Source: Cylindrobasidium torrendii FP15055 ss-10 | Lineage: Eukaryota > Basidiomycota > Agaricomycetes > Agaricales > Physalacriaceae | Assembly: GCA_000934385.1 (NCBI GenBank) | Contig: KN880491.1 | Coordinates: 1-64,000 of the forward strand | Length of the DNA: 64,000 nt | Direction: 5' to 3' | Part shown: positions 48,356-60,249 of the stretch, piece after piece | Numbering within the stretch: the first letter of the stretch is position 1 | Layout: each line of letters begins with the position of its first letter | Position numbers and translations under genes: made by a program | Notes under the pieces: generated by a model | The model's database searches: none | What the model was told of the DNA's origin: nothing | Seen by the model: only the letters and a program-made list of their open reading frames with translations

Positions 48356-49256
48356 CTGAGGGTCTATCCGAACACAGCGTGCCGTGGCCGCAAGGCCCTC
48401 TTCACCTTGCATGTTTAGACATAAAAATTAACTCGGACTCCAAATCAGCAGGCCGTTGGCCCAGAGTCTTCTTGACGGTTGTATGGGAATTCTACAAGTC
48501 CGCTCATAATCTCCAGGAAGGCCGGAAAACTGCCAACGTGTTTGAGCGCGAGAATCGAACACCAATACGATCGCAGGGTTGATGACCAAGTCCTGACAAA
48601 ATTGAATGTGTGGTTGATGTGTGGCTGCTCGAACACGAAACGGGGGACAAAGCGGAAGGGTATATACGTGCCGCGCCCTCTAATAATTGAAGAATGGCGA
48701 TGAAATCAAGGACCGCCCCTTCCACACACCGGCGGGAATGCGTGGCCGCTGCCAAATTTGGATTGATCGGGATTTGGTAACGTACACGTGATCGAAATGT
48801 GGACTTGAGTTTTGGGGAATGGGAGCTTCACGTCTTCGACAATGCGATTGTCTACCACCAGGTAAGCCTCTCTAGTGGGAATCACACTTACAGAGCAACA
48901 AACGCACCTAATCCTCATCACTTACTGAGCCAAACTGTGCCACTGCGGAGTACCAGGGTATTGCCAAGAAGCTTATATGGGCGTGTATGTGGTGAGAAGC
49001 AAAGGGTCTTGACGCCAACGCGAGGTATAGCTCATTTTGGGACTCCAAACCCGTTGATATGTCTTCATTTAAACTTTGCGACCGAGTCTGGATGAATGTC
49101 AGTTTCTTTCGCAGAGAAAGAAGCCCGGAGGGACCGATTGGAATTTATGAACGTAGTTCGCCGCTACCCCAGGCAATCCCACGACCTATATCTTCCACTT
49201 GTACACGACTGCAAGTTATTCCCCTCCCCTCTTTTCCTTCTGCGTTCATATTCACC
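48356..49256. other. intergenic, divergent promoters
   Basis: About 0.9 kb between the divergent P450 and membrane-protein genes. No gene is supported. Confidence 0.5.
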
Positions 49257-50942
49257 ATGTCGGATGCTCAGTCGGGTGCAGCGGGTGCGATGCCTCCTCC
49301 CGAAGTCATTCAAGGCCAAGTCAATCTTACCGTCGGCGCGGTTGTACGTCCCTACCAATATCAATCGAAAATTTGGTGCTCAATTACTTCCAGCTCGTCG
49401 GCGCTATCGTGTCGGTATGTCCGCCAACGTCCTTAAAAATGCATCCGCTGAAAATTGCGTTATAGTACTTGTTGCTCGGCGTTGTACTTTCTGGAGGTAC
49501 GACATACCTCGACCATTGTGCGCCACTTGTTGACTTTCAAAGCCTGGACATACTTCTCTCGCTATAAAAATGACACACTCTCTTTCCGTCTCCTCGTTGG
49601 TGGGACGGTAAGCATCGCTATTATAGACTCAATAATGATTGGTCAGTTTGTCAATCCTTTGACGCCCGTCAAAGTGCTGATAACCGACCAGCGCGATGGG
49701 CACACATGTGGGGAACGAAATATTGGGCGGGTGCGTTGTTTTCAGTCTTCGAGCTTCAGGCCCGAAGCTAACATATTCTTAGACATGACCATGTTGGACA
49801 TAACTCCTTGGTACGTTCTCAGTATGTTGGCCTCTTGAACGTGTACTTACCAGTAGGGTAGGGAGTGCATCGTCCATTTCATCTTCATGTACGCATTTCC
49901 GTCCTTTGAGAAAGAGAAGGCGACTCAAGTCCTGCGCATTTGCTTAGTGGCATCGTTACACTTGTGGTCCAGTGGTTCTATGCATGGAGAATCTGGATAG
50001 TTTCGCAGAGGCAAAACTGGTGGATGCCTGCCATCATCGTTGCCCTCTCGATTACATGGTTTGGTCAGTATCTGTTGCAGCACTTTGAGCCGACTATCTC
50101 ACCGTGCTATAGGTGTGTACTGCTGGATGGTCGACTCTGTCCGTCGTGCTGTCCAATTCAGCAAACTGACCAACATCACGTGAGTGTCCTCGACTGACAT
50201 GGGCACGTTCCTTGTTGTTGATGTATGCAGAAACACCGTGTATGTGTGGTTGGTCTGTAGTGTGTGAGTGGTTTATTCTCGCGTTCATGCCCGCGCTGAC
50301 CGAGCCCCAGCCTGGCCGACCTCGGCATCACCGCCGGTATGGGATACTATTTGGACTTGCGTTACCGGCTGAAGCGGTCGTCGCAACATATCTCTTCCCA
50401 CGAGTACGTCGTCCCTGTCTTTTTCAAGCTGTCATTGACATTTCTTAGTCGTTTCCGCGCCATTGTCCTGCGCACAGTGGAGTGCAACGTCCTCTCCCTT
50501 ATTGCCCAGATCGGTGTCGTGGTGACCTACTCCAGAGTCACAGAGGTCGGCATGTACTTCACATTGCCAGGCATGACTATCGTCAGCATCTACACATTCT
50601 CCCTCATTGTCTCCTGTATGTCAATTTCCTGCAATCTGCACATGGGGAACTGCACTCACGTTTCGCAGTGAATGGCCGAACCGTAAGCCAACAAATGGGC
50701 ATGAGCGACTCTTCGATGGGACCGGCTTCGTATGTGCTCGACAACCGACCACGCCCTCCAAACCATATGTCCATCTCTATTCAGTGCGTGTATGCTAGGC
50801 CTTTGGCTTGGGGACGCTGCCATCTGACAGTCAGTGCAGACAGGACACTGTTCATGACCATGAAGCCCACATGGATCAGATCTCGACGAAAGAAGAGGAT
50901 GACTTTACCGCTATCCAAAAAGTCAAGCTCGACTCAGTCTGA
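49257..50942 (+). CDS. DUF6534-type multi-spanning membrane protein
   Basis: Fourteen exons (49257-49343, 49394-49414, 49466-49496, 49543-49641, 49692-49730, 49783-49810, 49862-49888, 49948-50063, 50113-50179, 50231-50263, 50311-50403, 50449-50615, 50669-50783, 50840-50942) keep frame and give 341 residues. The pattern VNLTVGA...LVGAIVSYLLLGVVLSG, then GIVTLVVQWFYAWRIWIVSQ and WWMPAIIVALSI, matches the abundant agaricomycete seven-segment family annotated as DUF6534. Helices continue through NTVYVWLVCSVLADLGI and MTIVSIYTFSLIVS. The tail is polar and acidic. No function is established. Its place beside the P450 may be chance, because the family is dispersed across genomes. Confidence 0.85.
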
Positions 50943-51451
50943 AGTTGTAAACGTCAGAAAGTATATCCTGTAGTCGAATGAAGAGCCAAACCGTATACCA
51001 ATAACGTATTTCAATCCTGTTCTTCAATTAGGGAACGTAGCTGTATGTTGTAGAAAACAAAATAATCGGTCATTACTTGTTGATTTAGAGACGGCTCAGC
51101 GCTTTCAGCGAGAAGCGACGTTCACAAACTTGGGACCCCGCTATACTTATCTTCATTTGCAAGAACGCGCTCTCTGGCAGACTAAGTAATTTCGGTGCTC
51201 ACCGAATTCATACAGTTGTAAGGATCCTTGCTTCACCGTCGTTGACACTGTCTTCCCACTATGCCCTTTTCCATTCGGAATTGCGTCGAGCTACTAATGC
51301 TTCAGCCCGTCCCATACGTCGACGATCTCTGCTTGAGATGTCTCCAGTACCTTATGCATGAGTTCATGACGAGACAACATCTACACGCGTTGTGTAAAGA
51401 GATTTTTTCTGTATTTTCTGGGGGATGTAAAGACAATACATATTCTCCTCT
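50943..51451. other. intergenic, convergent 3' ends
   Basis: The 3' regions of the membrane protein and the complex I subunit meet here. Nothing else is seen. Confidence 0.5.
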
Positions 51452-52940
51452 CTAACGATCCACCTCTCTGAAGGAATGTTAGACAGTCGAAGTGAACCGC
51501 TGTGAAGGACGTACCCGAACACAAGATCCATGGTACCAATGATGGCCACAATATCTGCCAACATGTGGTTGCGCATGATGAAATCGCCACCGGCAAGATG
51601 GGCAAAGCCAGGAGCGCGAATGGAGCAGCGGTACGGGCGGTTACCGCCATCGGAGACAAGATAAACGCCCATTTCGCCCTTTGGCGCCTCGATGGCGGAG
51701 TATGTCTCGCCAGGAGGAACGGAGTATCCCTCGCTGAAGACCTTGAAGTGATGAATCAAGCTCTCCATGCTCTCCTTCATGCTGGCGCGCGGCGGGGGTA
51801 CAATCTTGTGGTCGTCGACCTTGACGGCACCGGGGGTAATCTTGTTGAGGCATTGGCTGATGATGTTCAAACTCTCGCGCATCTCCTGCACACGGCAGAG
51901 GTAACGGTCGTAGCAGTCGCCATTGGTGCCGACAGGAATATCGAATTCGACTTCGTCGTATTTGTCGTAAGGAGCCACCTTGCGGATATCCCACTTGACG
52001 CCGGAGCCTCGGACCATGACACCAGAGAAAGAGTAGTTGAGGGCGTCGGCGGCGTTCACGACACCAATACCAATCGTCCGCTCCTTCCAGATACGGTTGC
52101 CGGTGACGACTTCCTCAATCTCATCCACGCGGGAGGCAAACTGGGTTCCCCACATGAAGATGTCGTCGAGAAGGCCTTGGGGCAGATCGTAGGCAACACC
52201 CCCTGGTCGGACGTATGCCGAGTGCAGGCGCGCGCCGGAGACGCGTTCGTAGAATTCCATGAGCTTCTCGCGTTCTTCAAAGCCCCACAGGAATGGGGTG
52301 AGGGCACCGACATCCATGGCATGTGTAAGAACGGCCATCAAGTCTAGCGGAGAGTGAGACAGCGTGGGTATGGGAGAAAACAAGGCGTACGGTTGAGAAT
52401 GCGCGTAATCTCTCCAAATAATGTTCGGATCCATTTTGCCCGGTCTGGGACCTCGATGTTGAGCAGCTTTTCAACCGCTAGGGAGTAGCAAAGCTCGTTC
52501 GTCATCATAGACACATAGTCCAGCCGGTCGAAATATGGAAGGGCCTGCAGATACGACTTGTATTCAATGAGCTTCTCTGTTCCACGGTGAAGCAGGCCAA
52601 TGTGCGGGTCGGCGCGGAGCACTTCCTCGCCGTTGAGCTCAAGAATAAGACGCAAGACACCGTGAGCGGCAGGATGTTGCGGTCCGAAGTTGACGGTAAA
52701 GTGGCGAATTTCGGAACCTGCACGCTGACCAGCCTCGGAAAGCGCCTCGGTGATTGGCACACGCTGCAGGTCTTCTACAGTGTGGTATTTGAACGTCCGG
52801 GTTGGGGTCGTCTTCTGGCCTGTCGGTTCATCGTTGGTTCGGGTGGCAGTGTCTGCAGTCGCGCGCGGAGCGGTCGTTGTAGTAAATGTGCGACAGGCTG
52901 GCCCGGGCAGCCGCCGCACCGACAGCAAACGACGGTACAT
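51452..52940 (-). CDS. complex I 49 kDa subunit (NDUFS2/NuoD)
   Basis: Exons 52940-52391, 52343-51515 and a 16-base last exon 51467-51452 give 464 residues. The start [20 protein letters not shown] is a mitochondrial presequence. Diagnostic stretches are [38 protein letters not shown] and [20 protein letters not shown], and the chain ends LVFGEVDR as usual for this subunit. It forms part of the ubiquinone-binding pocket at the base of the peripheral arm, passing electrons from N2 to quinone. The conserved His and Tyr regions are intact. It is a housekeeping gene interrupting the accessory region. Confidence 0.97.
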
Positions 52941-55298
52941 CGTCGTCGCGTATAGACGGAAAGATCAAGTGTCAGGTTAGGGTTCGAGCGCGTGGTAACC
53001 CAATTGAGCGTTCGGGATTGGCCGATCATCAAATGAGTAGGTGTCCTGTACTGTCCTGTACCGTGTACGTTGTACCAGAACTCCTTTACAACTTGGCACG
53101 AAAGGCGTCAAAGACTAGTTGCAGCACCGTGAGCTGCGATGGTATCATTCTGCTTGGTATCCGAAAGTATTTCGGCCACTGCCAAATAGATGGGAAGGCG
53201 TCTAAATGCGTGAGGAGGCTCCAAAACGGGTTGTGCCTTCACTGATGTTAGTGCTATATCCATCCCAAGCTATAGTTTGATACCTTGCATGTGGTGCCTA
53301 AACATTTGCAAAGTGCGGAGGATTGTTGGATAATGCGCTCGCGAACTACTAACAGCGAGGCAGGCAAACAGACTAGGTTCCAGAATAATTCAATCCAAGC
53401 GATCAATCGATGACTGAACGGTGTTAGGTCCTCTACCAAGTCAGTACTCACATACGTGCAAGCTCTAATCATTTTGTTTCGGGAACTTTATGAACCGCGT
53501 ACATGTACAGTTTGTTGAGTCGGAGTTACTGTAGTATGTCTAAAACACCAACTTGGACTGCCGCATTATCCCCAAGTATAGAAGTCACGGGTTTTTACAC
53601 GTAATTTTCATCATATCCATTGTGATTAGTCATTATGACATATACAGTCATTCCCACTCAGTTATCGTCTTTGCCGGTAACGGCGAGTGAAAGATCCGGT
53701 CACATCATGTGACGCTAAATCCCGATCTCCCACTTTTGTTCCCATTATGGTTAAGCATACGAATATCTATCGGAAATGGTTTATAGCACGAAATGGCTAG
53801 CAGATTGAGAGGTCCAACCCGTGTATACTGATAGGCATACGGTCCGACTAGCATCACTGTGGATTGAGATACCAATAGTTGTACACCACTAGGATTCCAG
53901 ATATCGTAGGAGGCACAAGTTGCGCCGGTTGATCTCAGCCCCCAAATTTGTTGTCGCTTTCAAGAACTAAGATTACCAGATAATATACATGATGGGATGC
54001 GCAGGGCTCTATATCAGCGCAGAGTAAAGGCGGCATTGAAAAAGCACATATACTAGTAGTACGCCACCAGATCTAGTAAAGTGAAGGCAAGTCGTGTTCA
54101 GTCTGTGCTGGCGGAACATGACAGAAGGTATGTTTGATATTTCTATCACTTCGCCGGTGGGGCTGCTACCTATGAATCCAGTTGCGAGGAGTCGTTGAAG
54201 CCGAGGCATCCTTTAAGCATTTGAATCGAGGAGACGTATGGGACTCAAATTCAAAATCAAAAACAAAGGTATCCGAAAATACAAGCAAGACCTCTGTCAT
54301 ACAGTATTCGTGTGAAAGGAAGAACGGTCGTGTAAGCGGCCCGGCTGGGGAAAGCACTACTTGAACACGTTCTCGTAAGGAGTAAAACACACGGCCGCCT
54401 CGATAGTACCGATCGATGCGCACAATGCGTACAGCAGCGAGTGCGTGTGTGTCCATGCACATCGGCGCAAGTAAGAGCAATATCCGACGTCGGGAGTACT
54501 GTTCCGCGGAAACGAGAAAAGGATCTGTAGCCTGTAGTGAGAAGTCCCGTTATTTTCAAGGAGACCTTGATCCTACTGTAAGCACAATGGATAGTAGTGG
54601 TCAGTGTGTGGGTCTGCGCGACGGAAGTATTTATGACATTATCTTAATGGGCTCATCACTGTGATTCGGGTCCAAGATTCAAGATGCGAGATGCTGTGAT
54701 ATTTCCCACGCATTGCAGCGTGTATACTTCTGACGCGTGCCGCAAAAGTCAGCATTGACCGGAAGTATTCAGACCGAGATCACTGAAAATTGTGAAGAAA
54801 AAAGAGGGACAGTATCGAAGATTCAGATACCATCCTGGATGGTAATGCCATGCATCAAAGATATGCAAGAGAATATTTAGGAGTAACAACGAATGCTTAA
54901 CGAACTGAGGCAAGCCGCACAGTACCTCGGTCTCTAAAGTGAGCAGATGTATCGAATGAAGTTATCTCAGTTTCCGTACGTGCTTACAAGCGCCTGAACT
55001 CACAAGTATTACGAATTCGCGGCCCTTCGCGGCAAGCAAGCCACTGCTTTCCGGCGCCTCGAGCTTTGGATATGCTAGTGGACAGCTAGTCTTACATGTT
55101 ACCTCGTCCACACTAGTGCCTCGTGTTTCAATTTATCGCTAAATCTTGCGCTACCACGTACCTGACATCAGCTCTGCTCGAACACCAGTATTTAATAGAG
55201 ATAAGTCCCTCCCATCACTGTACCTCCTTGTGCACCCCTTCACCCTCTGGACGCCCCTTCGAGTCCACCCGCTCTACCCCACGACAACTGCGACCAAT
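52941..55298. other. 2.4 kb without a supported gene
   Basis: Only short frames without splice signals. The sequence is A/T-rich and looks like neutral intergenic DNA or decayed repeat. TATTTAAT near 55,189 probably belongs to the promoter of the first UbiA-like gene. Confidence 0.5.
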
Positions 55299-56534
55299 AT
55301 GACAGCCTCCACTATGATCACGACAATTATGCCTACGACGACCCATCGCTCTCTAGACGAAATCATTTACACCCTTTTCCTCTTCACCAAGTCAGACTTT
55401 AAGACCATCATGTTTCCAGTAGTCCGTCGTGCTCGCCGTTCACGCAGCTTTTGTCACTCACCTCATTCAAGACTGCGTTTGCCATGTCGTTGGCCGAGAA
55501 CACATCCTGGAATCGGCTCCCTGCGGTCGCGATGTGGGTCTGGTTCGGTCTGCTCGAGTTCAACACTTCCAATCAAACATTCGGTAGGCATCAACGTGGG
55601 GAGTCCTTCACATCGCACTCACGAGTATCACAGGTACCTCCCCAGACGAAGACGCCCTCAACAAGCCATGGAGGTGAGCACATCCCGCAGCCCGCTTCCT
55701 CATGATTGGTTTGTTGAGATGGGAGATAGGCCCATTCCTGCAAAGCGCATCACACTGGAGGCAGCAAAAACTCTGCGACTTGCCATGGTCCCGTTTAACA
55801 TATTCATCGCATCAGTTTTTTCGACCTTGCCCGCGACCATTGGCTTTGAGGCCTTCACAGCACTACACAACGATATCGGTGGTTCCCACCATTGGCTCAC
55901 CAAGAACGGCTGCACATCAGCGCTATATGGCTTCGTCGAATTCGGAGCAACTCTGGTGGCCGGTTCGTAGCACGCGCTGTGTTTTCATGTCGCTCATGCA
56001 CTTTAGATGATCGTGGCTCCCTGTCACAGAATCAACTCTGCGCTATCCTTACAAGCGTTCTCATAGTCTTCACCACCATTCAAGCACAGGACTTCTGCGA
56101 TGTGGAAGGCGATATTGACTCCAACCGATGTGCGTCGTGGAATTTTGAGTAGTCTAGACTGGCACTTACCCGGCTTGATAGCGACCTTCCCGATTGTATG
56201 GCCAGAGGTGTCACGTTTATCAATGCTCTTCCTCCCGGTTTTCTGGTCGCTGCTCATATCCATCTTCTCGAACGCACATATTGCAATCCTCGCCTCCTTG
56301 CTTTCTTCCGCTATTTGGATCAGCTGTCGTTTCTACTTCATGCGCAGCGTGCCCGCGGATAAGGAATCATACCTGTACTACAATGTGCGCCTACATCTCG
56401 TGTTCAATTGTAGCCTTGATGGCTAATTGCTAGCGTAGATCTGGTTATGCCTCGCTCACTTGTCGTTGGGATTCGTCAACGTTGATGCTGGCTTGGCCAA
56501 GCTCCCCACCAGCATTGCCCATTTCGCATTGTAG
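55299..56534 (+). CDS. UbiA-superfamily membrane enzyme, copy A
   Basis: Seven exons (55299-55421, 55472-55583, 55634-55673, 55730-55962, 56007-56129, 56182-56384, 56439-56534) give 309 residues. The family is suggested by two aspartate sites facing the membrane. The first is ALHNDIGG (Asn139, Asp140), a reduced form of the usual NDxxDxxxD. The second is QDFCDVEGDIDSNR (Asp198, Asp201, Asp205), close to the classic DxxDxxGD. Between and after them lie about seven hydrophobic helices. UbiA proteins include aromatic prenyltransferases and membrane terpene cyclases such as Fma-TC. The single-Asp first motif fits a cyclase-like role, but this is inference. Its tandem copy is at 58,562. Confidence 0.85.
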
Positions 56535-57449
56535 GACTGATGGCGCAATCACCTACAACGGTGCCCAGAACCCGCCATAGCGCGGAATTTTTCATTGACC
56601 TCTATCAAAGCTTTCACTTACTCGGATCACGTCAAATATGTGTATGTACTCACCTGTATAACCACCTGTACATACGAACCTCATTGGATGTATACAACTT
56701 AAATCCCGCGATAAAACTGTGCGTTTGTTGAATATGCGAGTCATCGAATCGGCAGGAATGGCGTCGCTGCGTGCTGTGCGCGATCCTCGAGGAAGTTGCA
56801 GTGCTTCGGAATCAAGTTCGGAATACTCATGTAGACAACAACCTTCTGAAGACGGGGACGTGGGAGCATCTGCAGTAGTGTGGAATGGACTCGAAGTTCC
56901 CTAGAGCCTCCGATGAGGCCTTGAACTTGAGGCTGCACCGACGGATTGGATATTGAATAAAGACGAGGCATTGGAATCCGAGTAAACGCCATTTAGCGCG
57001 AGCGTGCCGCCAGTGTAGACTGTATACGGAGGCACGAGCTCTGGAGCCTGAGTATGGATATCGAATGGCAAAGTGCAGCAATGTGGTCAAGAGAGACGAG
57101 CCATAGGCATATCGCCGTTGTACAATTATTTCGTGCGCGCATCCATGAAATCAGTGCGCGCATCTTCGAGTCGGAAGGTGCGCATGACATATTGACTGCG
57201 CCAGGATGGAGTTTTCGGAGGAAAAATGGGCTTGTCGTGGGAGCTGGGAAAGATTCGGGACTCGGCCCGAGCGTGCGAGTGCGTTTACCAGTTAAGATCG
57301 AGTGGCGTTGATACTCTGCGGTTCAAGTGTTAAAAGGCCCAGAGGCCAAAGCGAGAAGAGCGGCCAATTTCGGCCGGATGAGTCTCTGGGTGCGGTACTC
57401 CGTGGCGCACACCTACTGTACTCACTCCTATAGTGACCAGTGGACTTAC
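56535..57449. other. intergenic between the UbiA copies
   Basis: No gene is supported. Short frames on both strands overlap. Confidence 0.45.
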
Positions 57450-57693
57450 GAAAGCGCTGTCGCCTAGGACTGAGCAGATATACCCAGAGATAAAAATGGT
57501 GTCATTCAGTTGCCTTAAAACGCAAAGCGTAGCGTCGGGATATGCGTAGAACTTGGACAGCCCAAAATCAAGAACGCGAGGTCTTCTATCTGCAGTATGT
57601 ACTGCTCGACATCTAGCGCGTAAATGACTGAGTCCGTACTTGATATGTACCAGAAGTGCAAAGTTGAGCCCCTCGTATATCACGAAGGGTACG
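57450..57693 (-). pseudogene. two coding-like exons of an unknown gene
   Basis: The segments 57693-57640 and 57585-57450 join in frame across a 54-base GT-AG intron, and the second ends at a clean GTAAGT donor. The peptide contains VIYEGLNFALLVHIK, VLDFGLSKFYAYPDATLC and NDTIFISGYICSVLGD, mostly hydrophobic, as in a membrane protein. I could not find a start or end exon. It may be a relic or a gene whose other exons I missed. No family is recognised. Confidence 0.35.
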
Positions 57694-58561
57694 CTGTGGG
57701 CTCATCCTAGTTCAGGTCATCATAAGTTTGCGGATTATGCTCATCGTGAGTCTTGCCCAGTGCTGCGTAAAAACGACCATATGTTACCACCCACATCCAA
57801 GCCCAGAAAATGTGCTTCTACATGCTTCAAATGTATGGAAATCCTTTATTTTTCCCGCTGAGAAGAACACTTGTCCCCAACGCGCACATGTTGAATGTCT
57901 TCGAATACGTGTGCTATCATCGTAATAAACGATAGGGAAAAGGTAATGGCATAGACGCATAGTGTACTCGTAATACAGCGACTGAATTCACAAACCGATG
58001 TTGGCTCAAGTAGCTATCATCATTGGTCGAGCGCGAGGTGTTCCAGCCTCCCGAGTCCAGATCACTACTACCTTTTCTTCTTCTTCTTCTTCCCCAGTAG
58101 GCCATGTCTTTTACCGTTGTACTCGTCTCCCTTCAATTCAGGAGGCTCTTTGCGTTGTCGACATCCTCAAAGTTGCCTCGAAGTGGGGCAGGCCCTGGTA
58201 ATTTAGAGCCGTCGGCGCGTCGGCCAACACCAAGAAGCGCGGAAAAACCCGCGGGTCGTCCGTAAAACAGTGCGGAAGCCCCTTCCATCAGAGGGTTTAT
58301 CATCCTCACTCTGGAATCTTCTTCATCTCCGCCTGGACAATTGAACTATCTGAACCATCAGTAAGTACTTCAGTGTTCAATTAATGGTCGGTTATTCCAA
58401 TAAAAAAGCGAAATTGACACACCGGCCGCTTGCAGAGCTGGCGTAGACATGTCAGCTCCCTTCCGATGCATCTCCGGTCTCTGTACCCATTCCGAGTATT
58501 TAACTGGTGTGCTACAGTCCAGTAGTACTACCAGGCAACTTCCCCACTTCCATCTTCCAAG
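57694..58561. other. intergenic upstream of UbiA copy B
   Basis: A TATTTAA near 58,496 is placed like the one ahead of copy A and may be its TATA element. A TCT/TTC run lies at 58,073-58,094. Confidence 0.4.
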
Positions 58562-59806
58562 ATGTCTGAAACCAAGTCCGCCATGCCTGTCGACACGTCG
58601 TACACGTCGTTCGACGAAATTCTGTACACCCTATACCTGTTCACGAAGTCAGACTTCAAGACCATCATGTTCCCTGTGGTTAGTACCTTCACTCGCGCTG
58701 TGTATGCAGCACTGAAAGTGACCTCTCAGACCACCTTCGCCCTGTCCCTCGCTGAGAAAGGCTCCTGGAGTCGAGTGCCCATCGTTGCAACATGGGTCTG
58801 GTTCGAACTGCTTGGGTTTAACACGGCCAATCAGACCGCTGGTGCGTACTGGTAGCAATATACCCACCGTCACTAACCAAACTTTACCCGCAGGTGCTTC
58901 TCCGGATGAGGACGCGCTTAACAAACCATGGCGGTGAGATATCAATGTTAATGCTTCGTCTAACAGAGACTGACCGCAGACAGACCTGTTCCCGCCAAGC
59001 GCATTACGCTGGAGAACGCCAAAACATTGCGCCATGTCTTGACATGCTTTAACATGTGTATGGCCGTTCTACTAAACACCGTCCACGCCACTATCGGCTT
59101 CGAGATCTTTACTACACTGCACAACGATCTTCACAGCTCTGAACATTAGTTCACTAAAAATGCGGGCACCGCGTTTCTGTACTGCTTCATGGAATTCGGT
59201 GCCACTCTTGTAGCTGGTGCGCGTTGCCGATATTTCTGATACCACGCCGCTGATCAGTAAATGCGCTCAGATGGAACCAGTACCCTCACGCTTAACCAAA
59301 CGTGCGGCATTGTAGGCAGCGTTATCATCATCTGCACTACCATCCACGCGCAGGACTTCTGTGATGTTGACGGTGACAAGGCCTCGGGTCGTTGTGAGTC
59401 CATGAACCCATTGCGCGCTCGACAATGACACTCACCCATCATTAGCAACATTCCCCATAGCCTATCCAGAGACATCGCGCGTGACCATGTTGACCTTGCC
59501 CTTCCTCTGGTCGCTGGTCATTTGCGTTTTCTCGACTGCCCATTTCGGCGTCCTTGCTGCGCTGGTCGCCTCGTCCATTTGGATCAGCTACCGTTTCTAT
59601 CTCATCCGCAACATACCCGCAGACAGGACCTCTTACCTGTACTACAACGTAAGCATCCTGCGTGCTGCACCACCCATTCAACTTATGGAATCTTTCAGAT
59701 TTGGCTCTGCCTTGTCCATGTCACGCTAGGCTTCATGAACGTCGACGCTGGTTTGGCCAGGGTTCCCGCCGTGCTTGACTTCGCCCGGCAGGCTCTGAAA
59801 CTGTAA
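58562..59806 (+). pseudogene. UbiA-superfamily enzyme, copy B, one nonsense codon
   Basis: Seven exons (58562-58678, 58730-58841, 58894-58933, 58984-59216, 59271-59393, 59446-59648, 59699-59806) match copy A exactly in the lengths of exons 2-6 (112, 40, 233, 123, 203). The product reads through in frame except for TAG at 59147-59149, codon 145 of 311, where copy A has Trp147 (TGG). The rest is intact, including LHNDLHSSEH and QDFCDVDGDKASGR. All splice sites are good. One G-to-A change would explain it, so the break is recent or a sequencing error. As it stands the product is 144 residues and lacks the second metal site. Confidence 0.8.
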
Positions 59807-60249
59807 ATGTAAAAATGGTTGGATCTAAGGAAGGCTCGTCATTTGCGCCGAGCAAAAATTGCTTCATACCCAGTCCATACCTCTGTAACTTGTTCAATGT
59901 GCCTACTTCTTAAACATTGATTGTTCAATGCGCCATGTTTAGTTGCTGCCCGGATTCAACTGCCTAAACAAACTGAGATCGTGCCACTTTCGAGGATGTA
60001 GAAGAAAGACATGCCGACTTTCTAAGTTAAGAAAAGAGTAGGAAGACGTGAACGCACCTCCATCTTCGCAAACAATATTCGAAATGCCGGGCCGTATTCC
60101 GAAGCAAGTGATGCGGAGATCGAGTGGCATTAACAACTTTGTTTCCCACGCCTGTCATTGCGATCGTACCCGTTCATGCCTCGAGGAATGTTAAGCTCGG
60201 TTGCTGTTACCTACAAATTGACAACCACCATCATCTCCCGCCCTCCGTG
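59807..60249. other. intergenic
   Basis: 3' side of UbiA copy B and promoter side of the next gene. Nothing else is seen. Confidence 0.45.

Noticed and set aside
51502..52347. 281-codon plus-strand frame
   Set aside because: Exact antisense of the complex I 49 kDa exon 2.
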